This document shows, in pieces, positions 15,797-22,655 of a stretch of 64,000 bases of DNA (positions within the stretch are counted from its first letter, which is position 1; each line of letters starts with the position of its first letter). The notes beneath the pieces were generated by a model. That model was not told the origin of the DNA, searched no databases, and was given only the letters and a program-made list of their open reading frames with translations. The position numbers and the translations under genes are program-made. The DNA comes from DATDAH01 sp963845425 (GTDB taxonomy: Bacteria > Actinomycetota > Acidimicrobiia > Acidimicrobiales > DATDAH01), in contig CAWJSC010000003.1 of assembly GCA_963845425.1 (NCBI GenBank), positions 62,001 to 126,000 of the forward strand, written 5' to 3'.

Positions 15797-17243
15797 GCTG
15801 ACCTGCCAACGCGGCCTCGTCGACCCACCATGTGTGGTAGCCGGTGGGCACCCGCTGGGGCACCGCGAGGCGGCAGACCGGCTCGTCGGCCGGCCGCCGG
15901 GCGTCGAGCACGTAGAGCTCGGAGGCGCCGGTGGCCTCCTCAGCCACGAAGGTGATCAGGTAGCCGTCGTCCTCGCCGTCGGCGCCGTCCCGGGGGGCGA
16001 AGACGGTCTCGCCGCCGAACCAGCCCTCGGGGTAGCGGTGGGTCTCGGCCGCGCAGCCGTCGCCGTAGTCGTACTTGGTGACCCCCTCGAACTGCAGCGT
16101 CGAGCGGGGGGCGCAGACCTGGTGGTATGAGTAGCGGGACGGCCGCCCGAGGCGCCGGTTGTCCAGGCGGGGGAACTCGGCCATGGCGTCGTCCAGGGGG
16201 CGCTCCCGGGTCGTGCCCGTGCGCAGGTCGAAGCGCCACTCCCAGAAGTTCGGGGCCAGGCGCAGCGAGGCGATGGTGGGCACCGGCTCGTCGACCGTGC
16301 CGTCGGCGAAGGGCTGGTCGATGCGGCAGCCCACCAGCACGACCTCGTCGCCCTCCTCCCAGGCGTTGACCGTGTGGTACATGAACATGGCCTCGGCGTC
16401 GAACCACCGGACGTCGGCGTCGGTGCCGAAGCGGGGGATGATCCCGAAGCGGGTGGGCTTGTCGGGGAAGAAGCCGAGACGGACCCGCCCGGCGGCCAGG
16501 GCCTCGGGGTCCCACATCATCGACATGTCCATGAGCACCGTGTACTGCTCGGTGATGGCGATGTCGTGCTGGAGCCGAGGCCCGTCGAGCGCGATCTCGG
16601 CCTGGTGGACCAGCTCACCATCGGCCGAGATGACGCCGTAGGTCAGGTAGGGCGGCAGGGGCTGGTAGTCGAACCAGATCATCTCGCCGGTCACGGGGTC
16701 GACCTTGGGGTGGGCCGACAGCCCGGAACGGCGCTTGCCCCCGTAGGTCTGGACCCCCAAGGTCTCAAGGTCGGGCAGCCGCAGCACGTGGGGGTCCCCG
16801 CCCAGCCACCACACGGCCAGGAGCTGCCCAGCGTGGAAGACCAGGTCCGTGTTGGCCGTGTCCTTCCAGGGCCCGCCGGGCCGGGTCAGGTCGGGCTGCT
16901 CGAGGATGCCGGTGGTCAGGCACTCCCCCGCCGCCTCGTCCTCGGCCAACCCGGCCGTGCGGACGTAGCGGTTGCGGTAGGTCGCCGAACCGTTGCCGAG
17001 TTGGACGCCGTGAACCATGCCGTCGCCGTCGAACCAGTGGTAGCGGCCCTTGGGCTCGAAGCGGGGGTTGCTGCTGTTGCGCAGGAAGCAACCGGCCAGG
17101 TCGGTGGGCAGGGCCCCGGCTACGACGTCGAGGTCGGCGGTGATCTCGTCCTGGACCGGCTCGTAGCTGCCCGAGAGGTAGGGGCTGCGGACATCACGAC
17201 TGGTCAGGGTGCTCGTCGCTGTTGGCTCTTCGCTGCCGCTCAT
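15786..17243 (-). CDS. Carotenoid/retinal-cleavage oxygenase family protein
   Basis: A 485-residue seven-bladed-propeller non-haem iron oxygenase. All four iron-binding histidines are visible: His178 (SAHPK), His226 (LQHDIAIT), His290 (MYHTVN) and His470 (GYHTW). Family members split a C=C bond of carotenoids, apocarotenoids or stilbenes with O2 into two aldehydes. It is first in a coupled operon with thiolase and epoxide hydrolase and could generate aldehydes for the ALDHs nearby. It is divergent from a CoA transferase across a 109-bp gap containing an inverted repeat (17302-17319). Confidence 0.9.
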   Translation of the reverse strand: MSGSEEPTATSTLTSRDVRSPYLSGSYEPVQDEITADLDVVAGALPTDLAGCFLRNSSNPRFEPKGRYHWFDGDGMVHGVQLGNGSATYRNRYVRTAGLAEDEAAGECLTTGILEQPDLTRPGGPWKDTANTDLVFHAGQLLAVWWLGGDPHVLRLPDLETLGVQTYGGKRRSGLSAHPKVDPVTGEMIWFDYQPLPPYLTYGVISADGELVHQAEIALDGPRLQHDIAITEQYTVLMDMSMMWDPEALAAGRVRLGFFPDKPTRFGIIPRFGTDADVRWFDAEAMFMYHTVNAWEEGDEVVLVGCRIDQPFADGTVDEPVPTIASLRLAPNFWEWRFDLRTGTTRERPLDDAMAEFPRLDNRRLGRPSRYSYHQVCAPRSTLQFEGVTKYDYGDGCAAETHRYPEGWFGGETVFAPRDGADGEDDGYLITFVAEEATGASELYVLDARRPADEPVCRLAVPQRVPTGYHTWWVDEAALAGQRGL

Positions 17244-17301
17244 CGCTGTGCGAGCCTCATTCCGGCCCGCCGATCCGCTTCGCGTCTCATCCGGTCAAAC
17301 C

Positions 17302-17319
17302 TAGTTGTAGGTCGAACTA
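17302..17319. promoter_or_regulatory. Inverted repeat in the oxygenase/CoA-transferase divergent promoter
   Basis: TAGTT-N8-AACTA, with an overlapping GTAG-N6-CTAC pair, lies in the divergent promoter gap. It is AT-richer than its surroundings. The arms are short, so it may be an operator or part of a -10 region. It does not match the TCTGACG boxes. Confidence 0.35.
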
Positions 17320-17352
17320 CGGTCGCGAGGCCGACCACACAGGGGGAACGAG

Positions 17353-18579
17353 ATGCCGGGGCCGTTGGACGGGGTGAAGGTCGTCGAGGTGGCGATCTGG
17401 TGGTTCGTTCCCGCGGCCGGCGCGATCCTGGCCGACTGGGGCGCGGACGTCATCAAGGTCGAGCACCCCGAGACCGGCGACCCCCAGCGGGCCCTGTTCA
17501 CCTCCGGCCTGGTGCCCGACACCGGCGGCGTGAACTTCATGATGGAGCAGTCCAACCGGGGCAAGCGCAGCATCGGCATCGACCTGGCCACCGAGGGTGG
17601 CCGGGAGGTCCTCTACGACCTCGTGCGGGACGCGGACGTGTTCCTGACCAACTTCCTGGGGCCGGCCCGGCGGCGGCTGAAGATCGACGTCGAGGACATC
17701 AAGGCCGTCAACCCCGCCATCGTCTACGCCCGGGGCACCGGCCAAGGCCCCGAGGGCCCCGACGCCGACAAGGGCGGCTACGACGCCGCATCGTTCTGGT
17801 CACGGGGCGGCATCGGCCACGCCATCACCCCCGCGGGCGCCGAGTCGCCGGTCATGCAGAAGGCCGCCTTCGGGGACTCCATCGGCGCCATGACCATCGC
17901 CGGGGGCATCGCCGCCGGCCTGCTCCAGAAGGAGCGCACCGGCGAGGGGCCGGTCGTGGACATCTCCCTGCTGGGCACGGCCATGTGGGTGCTGGGTCCC
18001 GACATCGTGTCCAGCAAGCTCATGGAGGGCGCGGGCCGCGGGTCGGGCATCCCTTCCTTCACCCGCAAGTCCATGTTCAACCCGCTGGTCAACCCGTACC
18101 GGACCAAGGACGGTCGCTGGCTGCTGCTGAACATGCTGCAGGCCGACCTCTTCTGGGGGGACGTGTGCACCCACATCGGCAGGGAGGACCTGATCGAGGA
18201 CCCCCGCTTCGCCGACGGGGCCTCGCGCTTCGAGCACCGCGAGGCCTGCATCGCCATCCTCGACGAGGAGTTCGCCAAGTTCACCCTGGAGGAGTGGAAG
18301 GTGAAGCTCGACACCATGGAGGGGGTCTGGGCCCCGATGCAGTCCGCCCTCGAGCTGCACGACGACCCCCAGGCCATCGCCAACGGCTACCTGCCCCGGT
18401 TGACCACGCCCGAGGGTGTCGAGTTCGCCCTCGTGGCCTCGCCGGTCCAGTTCGACCAGGTCTCCCCCACCCTCACCACCCATCCCGAGCACGGCCAGCA
18501 CACCGAGGAGATCCTGCTCGGCATGGGCATGGACTGGGAGACGCTGGCCGCCCTCAAGGAGGACGGCAGCATCCTGTGA
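17353..18579 (+). CDS. CaiB/BaiF family (class III) CoA transferase
   Basis: A 408-residue class III CoA transferase, moving CoA between acyl-CoA and an acid. Conserved blocks include LDGVKVVEVA, ADWGADVIKVEHPETGD, NRGKRSIGIDLATEGG and DVFLTNF. The catalytic aspartate is probably the one in GPVVDISLLGT (about residue 203). A good Shine-Dalgarno (AGGGGGAA) precedes the ATG. It is divergent from the carotenoid-oxygenase operon and could activate acids formed by that pathway; racemase activity (AMACR-like) is an alternative in this family. The stop codon TGA is the beginning of repeat Q copy b. Confidence 0.9.
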   Translation: MPGPLDGVKVVEVAIWWFVPAAGAILADWGADVIKVEHPETGDPQRALFTSGLVPDTGGVNFMMEQSNRGKRSIGIDLATEGGREVLYDLVRDADVFLTNFLGPARRRLKIDVEDIKAVNPAIVYARGTGQGPEGPDADKGGYDAASFWSRGGIGHAITPAGAESPVMQKAAFGDSIGAMTIAGGIAAGLLQKERTGEGPVVDISLLGTAMWVLGPDIVSSKLMEGAGRGSGIPSFTRKSMFNPLVNPYRTKDGRWLLLNMLQADLFWGDVCTHIGREDLIEDPRFADGASRFEHREACIAILDEEFAKFTLEEWKVKLDTMEGVWAPMQSALELHDDPQAIANGYLPRLTTPEGVEFALVASPVQFDQVSPTLTTHPEHGQHTEEILLGMGMDWETLAALKEDGSIL

Positions 18580-18613
18580 CATTGCTCCGCTCCGCTCCAC
18601 CGGCTTCGCCGAT
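18574..18613 (+). repeat. Stop-anchored 40-bp repeat Q, copy b
   Basis: CTGTGACATTGCTCCGCTCC continues into a CGGCTTCGCCGAT hairpin. It matches 13388-13427 (other strand) at 38 of 40 positions. The TGA is the stop codon of the CoA transferase. Looser relatives rich in GCTCCGC/GCTTCGC lie after LivF (21130-21169) and after the third binding protein (27700-27791). Confidence 0.7.
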
Positions 18614-18631
18614 GCGGCCGGTCCCCCGCGG

Positions 18632-19318
18632 TCAGGCGAGCGTCCCGCGCAGCAGGCTGCGGTCGGAGTGCTCGGTCTGGCCCACCTCCTGGAGGGAGAT
18701 GTCGACCACGTCGAACTGGGCGACGTCGACGCCCTCGGGGACGGGCACCGCCGTGCTGCCGGTCATGGGGCCGAGATCGACGGGTTCGTCGTCGGCCCCG
18801 CCGAGCAGCCAGAGCTCGTAGTGCCGGCCGGGCGGCGCCGCCGCCATGTCGGGGGCGTCGACCACGAGCTGCAGCTGGTCGTCCTCCTGCACGAGACGGA
18901 CGTCGGCTGCGGTGGCGATGGGCTCCAGGGGTTCGAGGGTGGCGCTGGCCACGAGCTCCTGGTCCGCGCTGGAGTCTCCGCGGCCGGCCAGGAGCGCGCC
19001 GGTGGCGCCGAGGAGGACGAGGGCCGCGGCCACCGCCGCGACCATGACCCGCCGACGGATCCGACGCCGGTGCTGGTCGAGGGAGACCAAGGTGGCGGCC
19101 TCGGACTGCGGCCGGTCGATCAGACCGCCACCGGCTCCGGACCCGCGGGGCTCCCACACACCAGCGCCTGGCTCCTCGAGCGCGGACGCGATGCGGCCCC
19201 ACAGCTCGGGCGGTGGGTCGACCCGGGCGAAGTCCTCGTCCTCGAGGCCGCTGAGGATCCCTCGCAGGCGCTGGCGCTCCGCGACGCCGATGTCGAGGCC
19301 GGCGTCGTCACGAGACAT
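18632..19318 (-). CDS. Anti-sigma factor, RskA-like
   Basis: A 228-residue single-pass membrane protein. The cytoplasmic N-terminus (residues 1-90) binds the sigma factor; one transmembrane helix (VMVAAVAAALVLLGATGALLA) follows a basic RRRIRRR stretch, so the C-terminal half is extracytoplasmic. That half contains GRHYELWLLGG, the RskA-type domain signature. No zinc-binding HxxxCxxC motif is seen, as in RskA. It overlaps the sigma factor gene by 11 bp, the usual coupled pair. By analogy with mycobacterial RskA it would hold the sigma factor until proteolysed. Confidence 0.85.
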   Translation of the reverse strand: MSRDDAGLDIGVAERQRLRGILSGLEDEDFARVDPPPELWGRIASALEEPGAGVWEPRGSGAGGGLIDRPQSEAATLVSLDQHRRRIRRRVMVAAVAAALVLLGATGALLAGRGDSSADQELVASATLEPLEPIATAADVRLVQEDDQLQLVVDAPDMAAAPPGRHYELWLLGGADDEPVDLGPMTGSTAVPVPEGVDVAQFDVVDISLQEVGQTEHSDRSLLRGTLA

Positions 19319-19892
19319 CGTCGAATCCTCCCAAGTGGCGGCGCATCTGCTCGAGGCCGCGGCGGATGTCGCTCTTGACGGTGCCGAGGGGCACGTTCGT
19401 GCGCTCCGCGATCTCGGCGTGGGTGAGCTCTTCGAAGAAGGCCAGCCGGACCATCTCCCGGGCCCGGTCGGACAGATCGGCGAGGGCCTCGGCCACGAGC
19501 ATGCGCTCACCGATCGAGGCGACGTCACCGGACTCCGCGCCCTGCTCGACGCCTTGGGTCCCGCCGGACTCCGACACGGTCGTCAGCGTCGGCTGGCGCC
19601 CGTCGGAGCGCAGGATGTCGATCACCTTGAAGCGGGCGATGCCGAGCAGCCAACCCGCCATCGTCCCCACCTCCGGCCGGTACCGGTCCCGGGAACGCCA
19701 GGCGGCCAGGAAGACCTCCTGGGTGGCATCGGCGGCCCGGGTGGCCCCGAGCGTCCGCCGGCAGTAGGCGTGCACCAGGTCACCGTGCTCGACGTACATC
19801 GCTTGGAGGGCCAGGGCGCCGTCCCCAGCGGCTGACCAGGCGGGTCGGTCCCCGGAGCCGGCGTCCGCCGAGTCGGACGCCTCGGACATCAT
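19308..19892 (-). CDS. ECF RNA polymerase sigma factor, SigK-like
   Basis: An approximately 194-residue ECF sigma-70. Region 2 is visible in YVEHGDLVHAYCRRTLG and ATQEVFLAAWRSRDRY; region 4 in LSDRAREMVRLAFFEELTHAEIAERTNVPLGTVKSDIRRGL, a standard HTH. Start taken at the ATG 19892 (a second ATG follows immediately, 19889). Its gene overlaps an RskA-like anti-sigma gene, and the next gene upstream encodes a secreted fasciclin protein. This matches the known mycobacterial SigK-RskA-MPT70/83 arrangement, so SigK-like is inferred from context as well as family. Confidence 0.88.
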   Translation of the reverse strand: MMSEASDSADAGSGDRPAWSAAGDGALALQAMYVEHGDLVHAYCRRTLGATRAADATQEVFLAAWRSRDRYRPEVGTMAGWLLGIARFKVIDILRSDGRQPTLTTVSESGGTQGVEQGAESGDVASIGERMLVAEALADLSDRAREMVRLAFFEELTHAEIAERTNVPLGTVKSDIRRGLEQMRRHLGGFDDVS

Positions 19893-19920
19893 CAGCACGC
19901 TAGCCACCTCCAACGGTCCC

Positions 19921-19968
19921 GGGACGTCGGGTGGGGCACAGCCCGCAGGCCGTGCCCCACCCGGTCCC
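19921..19968 (-). terminator. Strong hairpin after the fasciclin gene
   Basis: GGGTGGGGCAC (19929-19939) pairs perfectly with GTGCCCCACCC (19952-19962), extended by outer GGGAC/GTCCC. It starts 14 nt after the fasciclin stop and precedes the sigma-factor gene, so it probably separates the abundant fasciclin transcript from the sigma operon. Confidence 0.7.
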
Positions 19969-19982
19969 GGAGGGACGCTCGC

Positions 19983-20606
19983 TCAGAGGTTGACCGGGAG
20001 GAGCACCCGGTTGATGACGTGGACCACGCCGTTGGACGCCCGAACGTTCAGTGGGCCGACCAGCCGCGGGTTGCGGAAGTCGGGGTCCTTGTCCCGCAGG
20101 ATGATGGAGCCGCGAGAGTGGCGGATGTCGATGCCGGCCAGGGTCGGGAAGCCGGCGGTGCCGAGCACCTGGTTCGCCAGACGGGTGTCCGGGGTGACGT
20201 GGTACTGCAGGATGGTGGTCAGGGTCGGGATGGGGTCACCGCCGCCGATGTCCGTCAGCGCATCCACCAGGAAGGCCCAGGCACCGGCCTCGTCGGTGTT
20301 CTCACCCGTGAAGCCCAGGTCCTGGGCGGTGCGGACGAAGGCCCGGTCCTTCGGTGCCCACACCGTCACGTCGAGGCCGGCGGTGTCGAGGGTGCCAACG
20401 AGGTCGGCGGCGGACACCGCGGCCAAGAGCACGTCGAAGTCAGAGCCGGTGGTGTCGAAGCCACTGCCGCTCGAGGCGACGATCCCCGCGATGGTGGGCC
20501 TCCCACTCTCGCGGGCGGCGCCGGCCGGGGCCGAGAAGACGCCGGCGATGACGGACACGGCGGCTACGGCGGCCACCAGTCCTGCAGTGAATCGGTGCTT
20601 GGTCAC
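19983..20606 (-). CDS. Secreted fasciclin-domain protein (MPT70-like)
   Basis: About 207 residues: a signal peptide with a hydrophobic core ending AGVFSAPAGAA, then one fasciclin (FAS1) domain. FAS1 blocks seen are DFDVLLAAVSAADL, VTVWAPKDRAF and ILQYHVTPD, ending VHVINRVLLP. FAS1 domains mediate adhesion or ligand contacts at the cell surface. I set the GTG at 20606 as start because a perfect AGGAGG lies 6 nt before it; the ATG at 20624 would place that sequence inside the gene. A SigK-like promoter is visible upstream (20643-20670). Confidence 0.87.
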   Translation of the reverse strand: MTKHRFTAGLVAAVAAVSVIAGVFSAPAGAARESGRPTIAGIVASSGSGFDTTGSDFDVLLAAVSAADLVGTLDTAGLDVTVWAPKDRAFVRTAQDLGFTGENTDEAGAWAFLVDALTDIGGGDPIPTLTTILQYHVTPDTRLANQVLGTAGFPTLAGIDIRHSRGSIILRDKDPDFRNPRLVGPLNVRASNGVVHVINRVLLPVNL

Positions 20607-20612
20607 AAGAGT

Positions 20613-20618
20613 CCTCCT
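20613..20618 (-). promoter_or_regulatory. Ribosome binding site deciding the fasciclin start
   Basis: On the minus strand AGGAGG lies 6 nt before the GTG at 20606, ideal spacing. This rules against the upstream ATG at 20624 used by a longest-frame call. Confidence 0.8.
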
Positions 20619-20642
20619 GGACATCGGGTGTGTTTAGCACTA

Positions 20643-20670
20643 ATTCGTTCGGCGTGGCCTCCGTGGATGC
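20643..20670 (-). promoter_or_regulatory. Probable SigK-type promoter of the fasciclin gene
   Basis: Minus strand: GCATCC (20670-20665), 17-bp spacer, CGAAT (20647-20643), about 36 bp before the GTG. This closely resembles the CCATCC / CGAAT pair that I recall for mycobacterial SigK promoters. With the SigK/RskA-like genes adjacent, autogenous wiring is likely, but the match is from memory. Confidence 0.6.
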
Positions 20671-20736
20671 AGGATCGCGGAAGAATTCTTGGGGCCGGGC
20701 GTCGCGGGTGCTCGGCGCCCCGGCGCCCCGGCGGCG

Positions 20737-21072
20737 CTACTTGGCGGCGTCCTGCTGCTCGTAGATGAGGCGGAGGAGCCAGAAGCGCAGGAAGCGAGCC
20801 AGCGAGTAGCGCAGGAACAGCGCGGCGCCGATGATCGACACGCTGACGCCGAAGAGCGCCAGGATCACGCTGGAGATGACGTCCCGGGTGTCGCCCTGGC
20901 CGCCCGAGCCGATGTAGGCGATCAGGCAGACGACCGCGCCGGCGATCAGGGCGATCAGGCCGAGCAGGGCGAAGCGTTGTTCGGCCTCGGCCTTGCTCGT
21001 GCGGATCCGCACGGCGGCGATCTCCTCCTCGAACTGCTCGCGTCGCCCGGCTGATGCCGACTGCTCGCTCAT
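20737..21072 (-). CDS. Small hypothetical membrane protein
   Basis: A 111-residue protein with a charged N-terminus containing a possible short coiled coil (REQFEEEIAAVRIRTSKAEAEQRF). Two transmembrane helices follow (LGLIALIAGAVVCLIAYIG and VILALFGVSVSIIGAALFL), then a basic C-terminus. ATG start at 21072. It lies about 95 bp downstream of LivF on the same strand and may be the last gene of the transporter transcript. I do not recognise a family; it could be an accessory membrane protein, but nothing ties it functionally to transport. Confidence 0.6.
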   Translation of the reverse strand: MSEQSASAGRREQFEEEIAAVRIRTSKAEAEQRFALLGLIALIAGAVVCLIAYIGSGGQGDTRDVISSVILALFGVSVSIIGAALFLRYSLARFLRFWLLRLIYEQQDAAK

Positions 21073-21166
21073 GGTGTGCTGCTCCCCTTGGTGTCGATGC
21101 TGGATCGTCGGTCTCGGCGGCGGCGCCACCGGGCCGGTGGGCCCCGCTGCGCTCCGCTCGCTTCTG

Positions 21167-21865
21167 TCAGCCGGTCGAGCCGGCCAGGTAGGCCTCGGTC
21201 AACTCTTCCGCAATCTGCTCGGGAGGGCCGGTACGGCGCACCCGCCCGTGCAGCATGATGGCCGCGGTGTCGGCCACACCGAGGACCTCGTGGGCGAACT
21301 GCTCCACCACCACGATGGACAGGCCGTCGCGGGCGATCTCGGCCACCTGCTCGTACAGGCCCTGCACGATGATCGGGGCCAGGCCCATGGACAGCTCGTC
21401 GAGCAGGAGCAGGCTGGGCTCGGTGGCCAGCGCGCGGGCCATGGAGAGCATCTGCTGCTCGCCCCCCGACAGGGTCCCTGCCACCTGGCTGCGGCGCTCG
21501 GCCAGGCGGGGGAAACGGGCGTAGGCCCGCTCCTCCACGTCGGCCTTGCTCGTGCCGGCGAAGGTGGCCATCTCCAGGTTCTCGGCCACGGTCAGGTTCG
21601 GGAAGATCCCCTTTCCCTCCGGCACCAGGCACACGCCGGCCCGGGACAGCTCGTCGGGGTCGGCCCCGGTGATGGCCCGGCCGCAGATGGCCACGGTGCC
21701 CGAGGTCGGCGGCAGGAGCCCGCTGATGACCTTGAGGGTCGTGGACTTGCCGGCGCCGTTGGGGCCCAGTAGGGCGAAGACCTCGCCGGTGCGGACCGAG
21801 AGGCTGACGTCCTCGAGGACGTCGAAGTCGCCGTAGCCGGCGCTGATGTCCCGGACGTCCAACAA
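21167..21865 (-). CDS. livF: Branched-chain-amino-acid-type ABC transporter ATPase, LivF-like
   Basis: A 232-residue ABC ATPase with Walker A GPNGAGKST, the signature LSGGEQQ, Walker B LLLLDEL followed by SMGLAP, and the switch His region VVVEQFAHEVL. LSGGEQQMLSMARAL and SMGLAPIIV are typical of LivF. The only start in this frame is TTG at 21865, 9 nt after a GAGGA. Alternatively it is the second half of a LivG-LivF fusion, since removing one C from the CCC at 21867-21869 joins the two reading frames without any stop. Acts with LivG on the LivH-LivM permease. Confidence 0.85.
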   Translation of the reverse strand: MLDVRDISAGYGDFDVLEDVSLSVRTGEVFALLGPNGAGKSTTLKVISGLLPPTSGTVAICGRAITGADPDELSRAGVCLVPEGKGIFPNLTVAENLEMATFAGTSKADVEERAYARFPRLAERRSQVAGTLSGGEQQMLSMARALATEPSLLLLDELSMGLAPIIVQGLYEQVAEIARDGLSIVVVEQFAHEVLGVADTAAIMLHGRVRRTGPPEQIAEELTEAYLAGSTG

Positions 21866-22655
21866 CGGGATCGTCCTCGGGGGCGAGGTCCCGCCGGGCG
21901 GCCTTGGCGTGGGTGACCTCGCCGCTGCCCAGGTAGGCCTCCTGGACCCGCTCGTCGGCCTGGACCTCCTCGGGCGTGCCCGTGGCGATGACCTCGCCGA
22001 AGTCGAGCACGTGGATGTCGTGGCAGGTGCTCATCACGAGGCTCATGTCGTGCTCGACCAGCAGGATCCCGATGCCGTCCTCGGCCAGGTCCCGCAGGAC
22101 GACGGCCATGGTTTGGGTCTCGGACTCGTTCAGGCCCGAGGACACCTCGTCGAGGAGCAGGACCCGGGGCCCGTTGGCCAGTGCCCGGCCCAACTCGACC
22201 AGGCGGGCCCGACCGGTGGGCAGGCTGTCGACCCGGTCGTCGGCGACGTCGCCGAGGCCCAGGCGCTCGATGAGCTCGTCGGCCACCACCCCCGCGTGGC
22301 GATCGCTGCTGGTCCCGAAGCGTCGGGGCCAGGTCCGGCGGATCTCGGCACCGGTCAGGATGTTCTCCCGTACCGACAGGAGCGTGAAGACCTCGAGGCG
22401 CTGGAACGTGCGGGCCAGGCCCCGCCGGGCCCGTTGGTGGGCGGCCAGCTTGGAGAGGTCCTCCCCGTCGAGCACCACCGTGCCGGCGGCCATGGTCTGC
22501 AGACCGCACAGGGCGTTGAAGGTCGTGGTCTTGCCGGCGCCGTTGGGGCCGATCAGGCCCGTGATCCGACCCGCCTCGACGTCCAGATCGACGTTGTTGG
22601 TGGCCACGTTCCCGCCGAAGCGGACCGTGACACCCCTAGCTTCGAGCAGCGCCAT
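21866..22655 (-). CDS. livG: Branched-chain-amino-acid-type ABC transporter ATPase, LivG-like; frame stays open through livF
   Basis: About 262 recognisable residues of LivG: Walker A GPNGAGKTTTF near residue 36, GLARTFQRLEVF (Q-loop), a slightly altered signature LPTGRARLVEL in place of LSGGQ, Walker B VLLLDEVSSGLN and switch VEHDM. The signature change (PTG for SGG) is unusual. No stop occurs in frame after the LivG homology; the frame remains open to 21069 as meaningless Arg/Gly/Pro-rich sequence. That, plus the LivF frame starting at the same point, suggests one indel in a natural LivG-LivF fusion. The start at 22655 overlaps the permease gene by 20 bp. Confidence 0.8.

Noticed and set aside
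16374..18821. 815-codon + strand frame across the oxygenase and CoA-transferase region
   Set aside because: Crosses two well-supported genes and a promoter; the product has no recognisable motif.
21069..21865. C-terminal 265 residues of the extended LivG frame
   Set aside because: Arg/Pro/Gly-rich out-of-frame reading of LivF; not a real protein extension.
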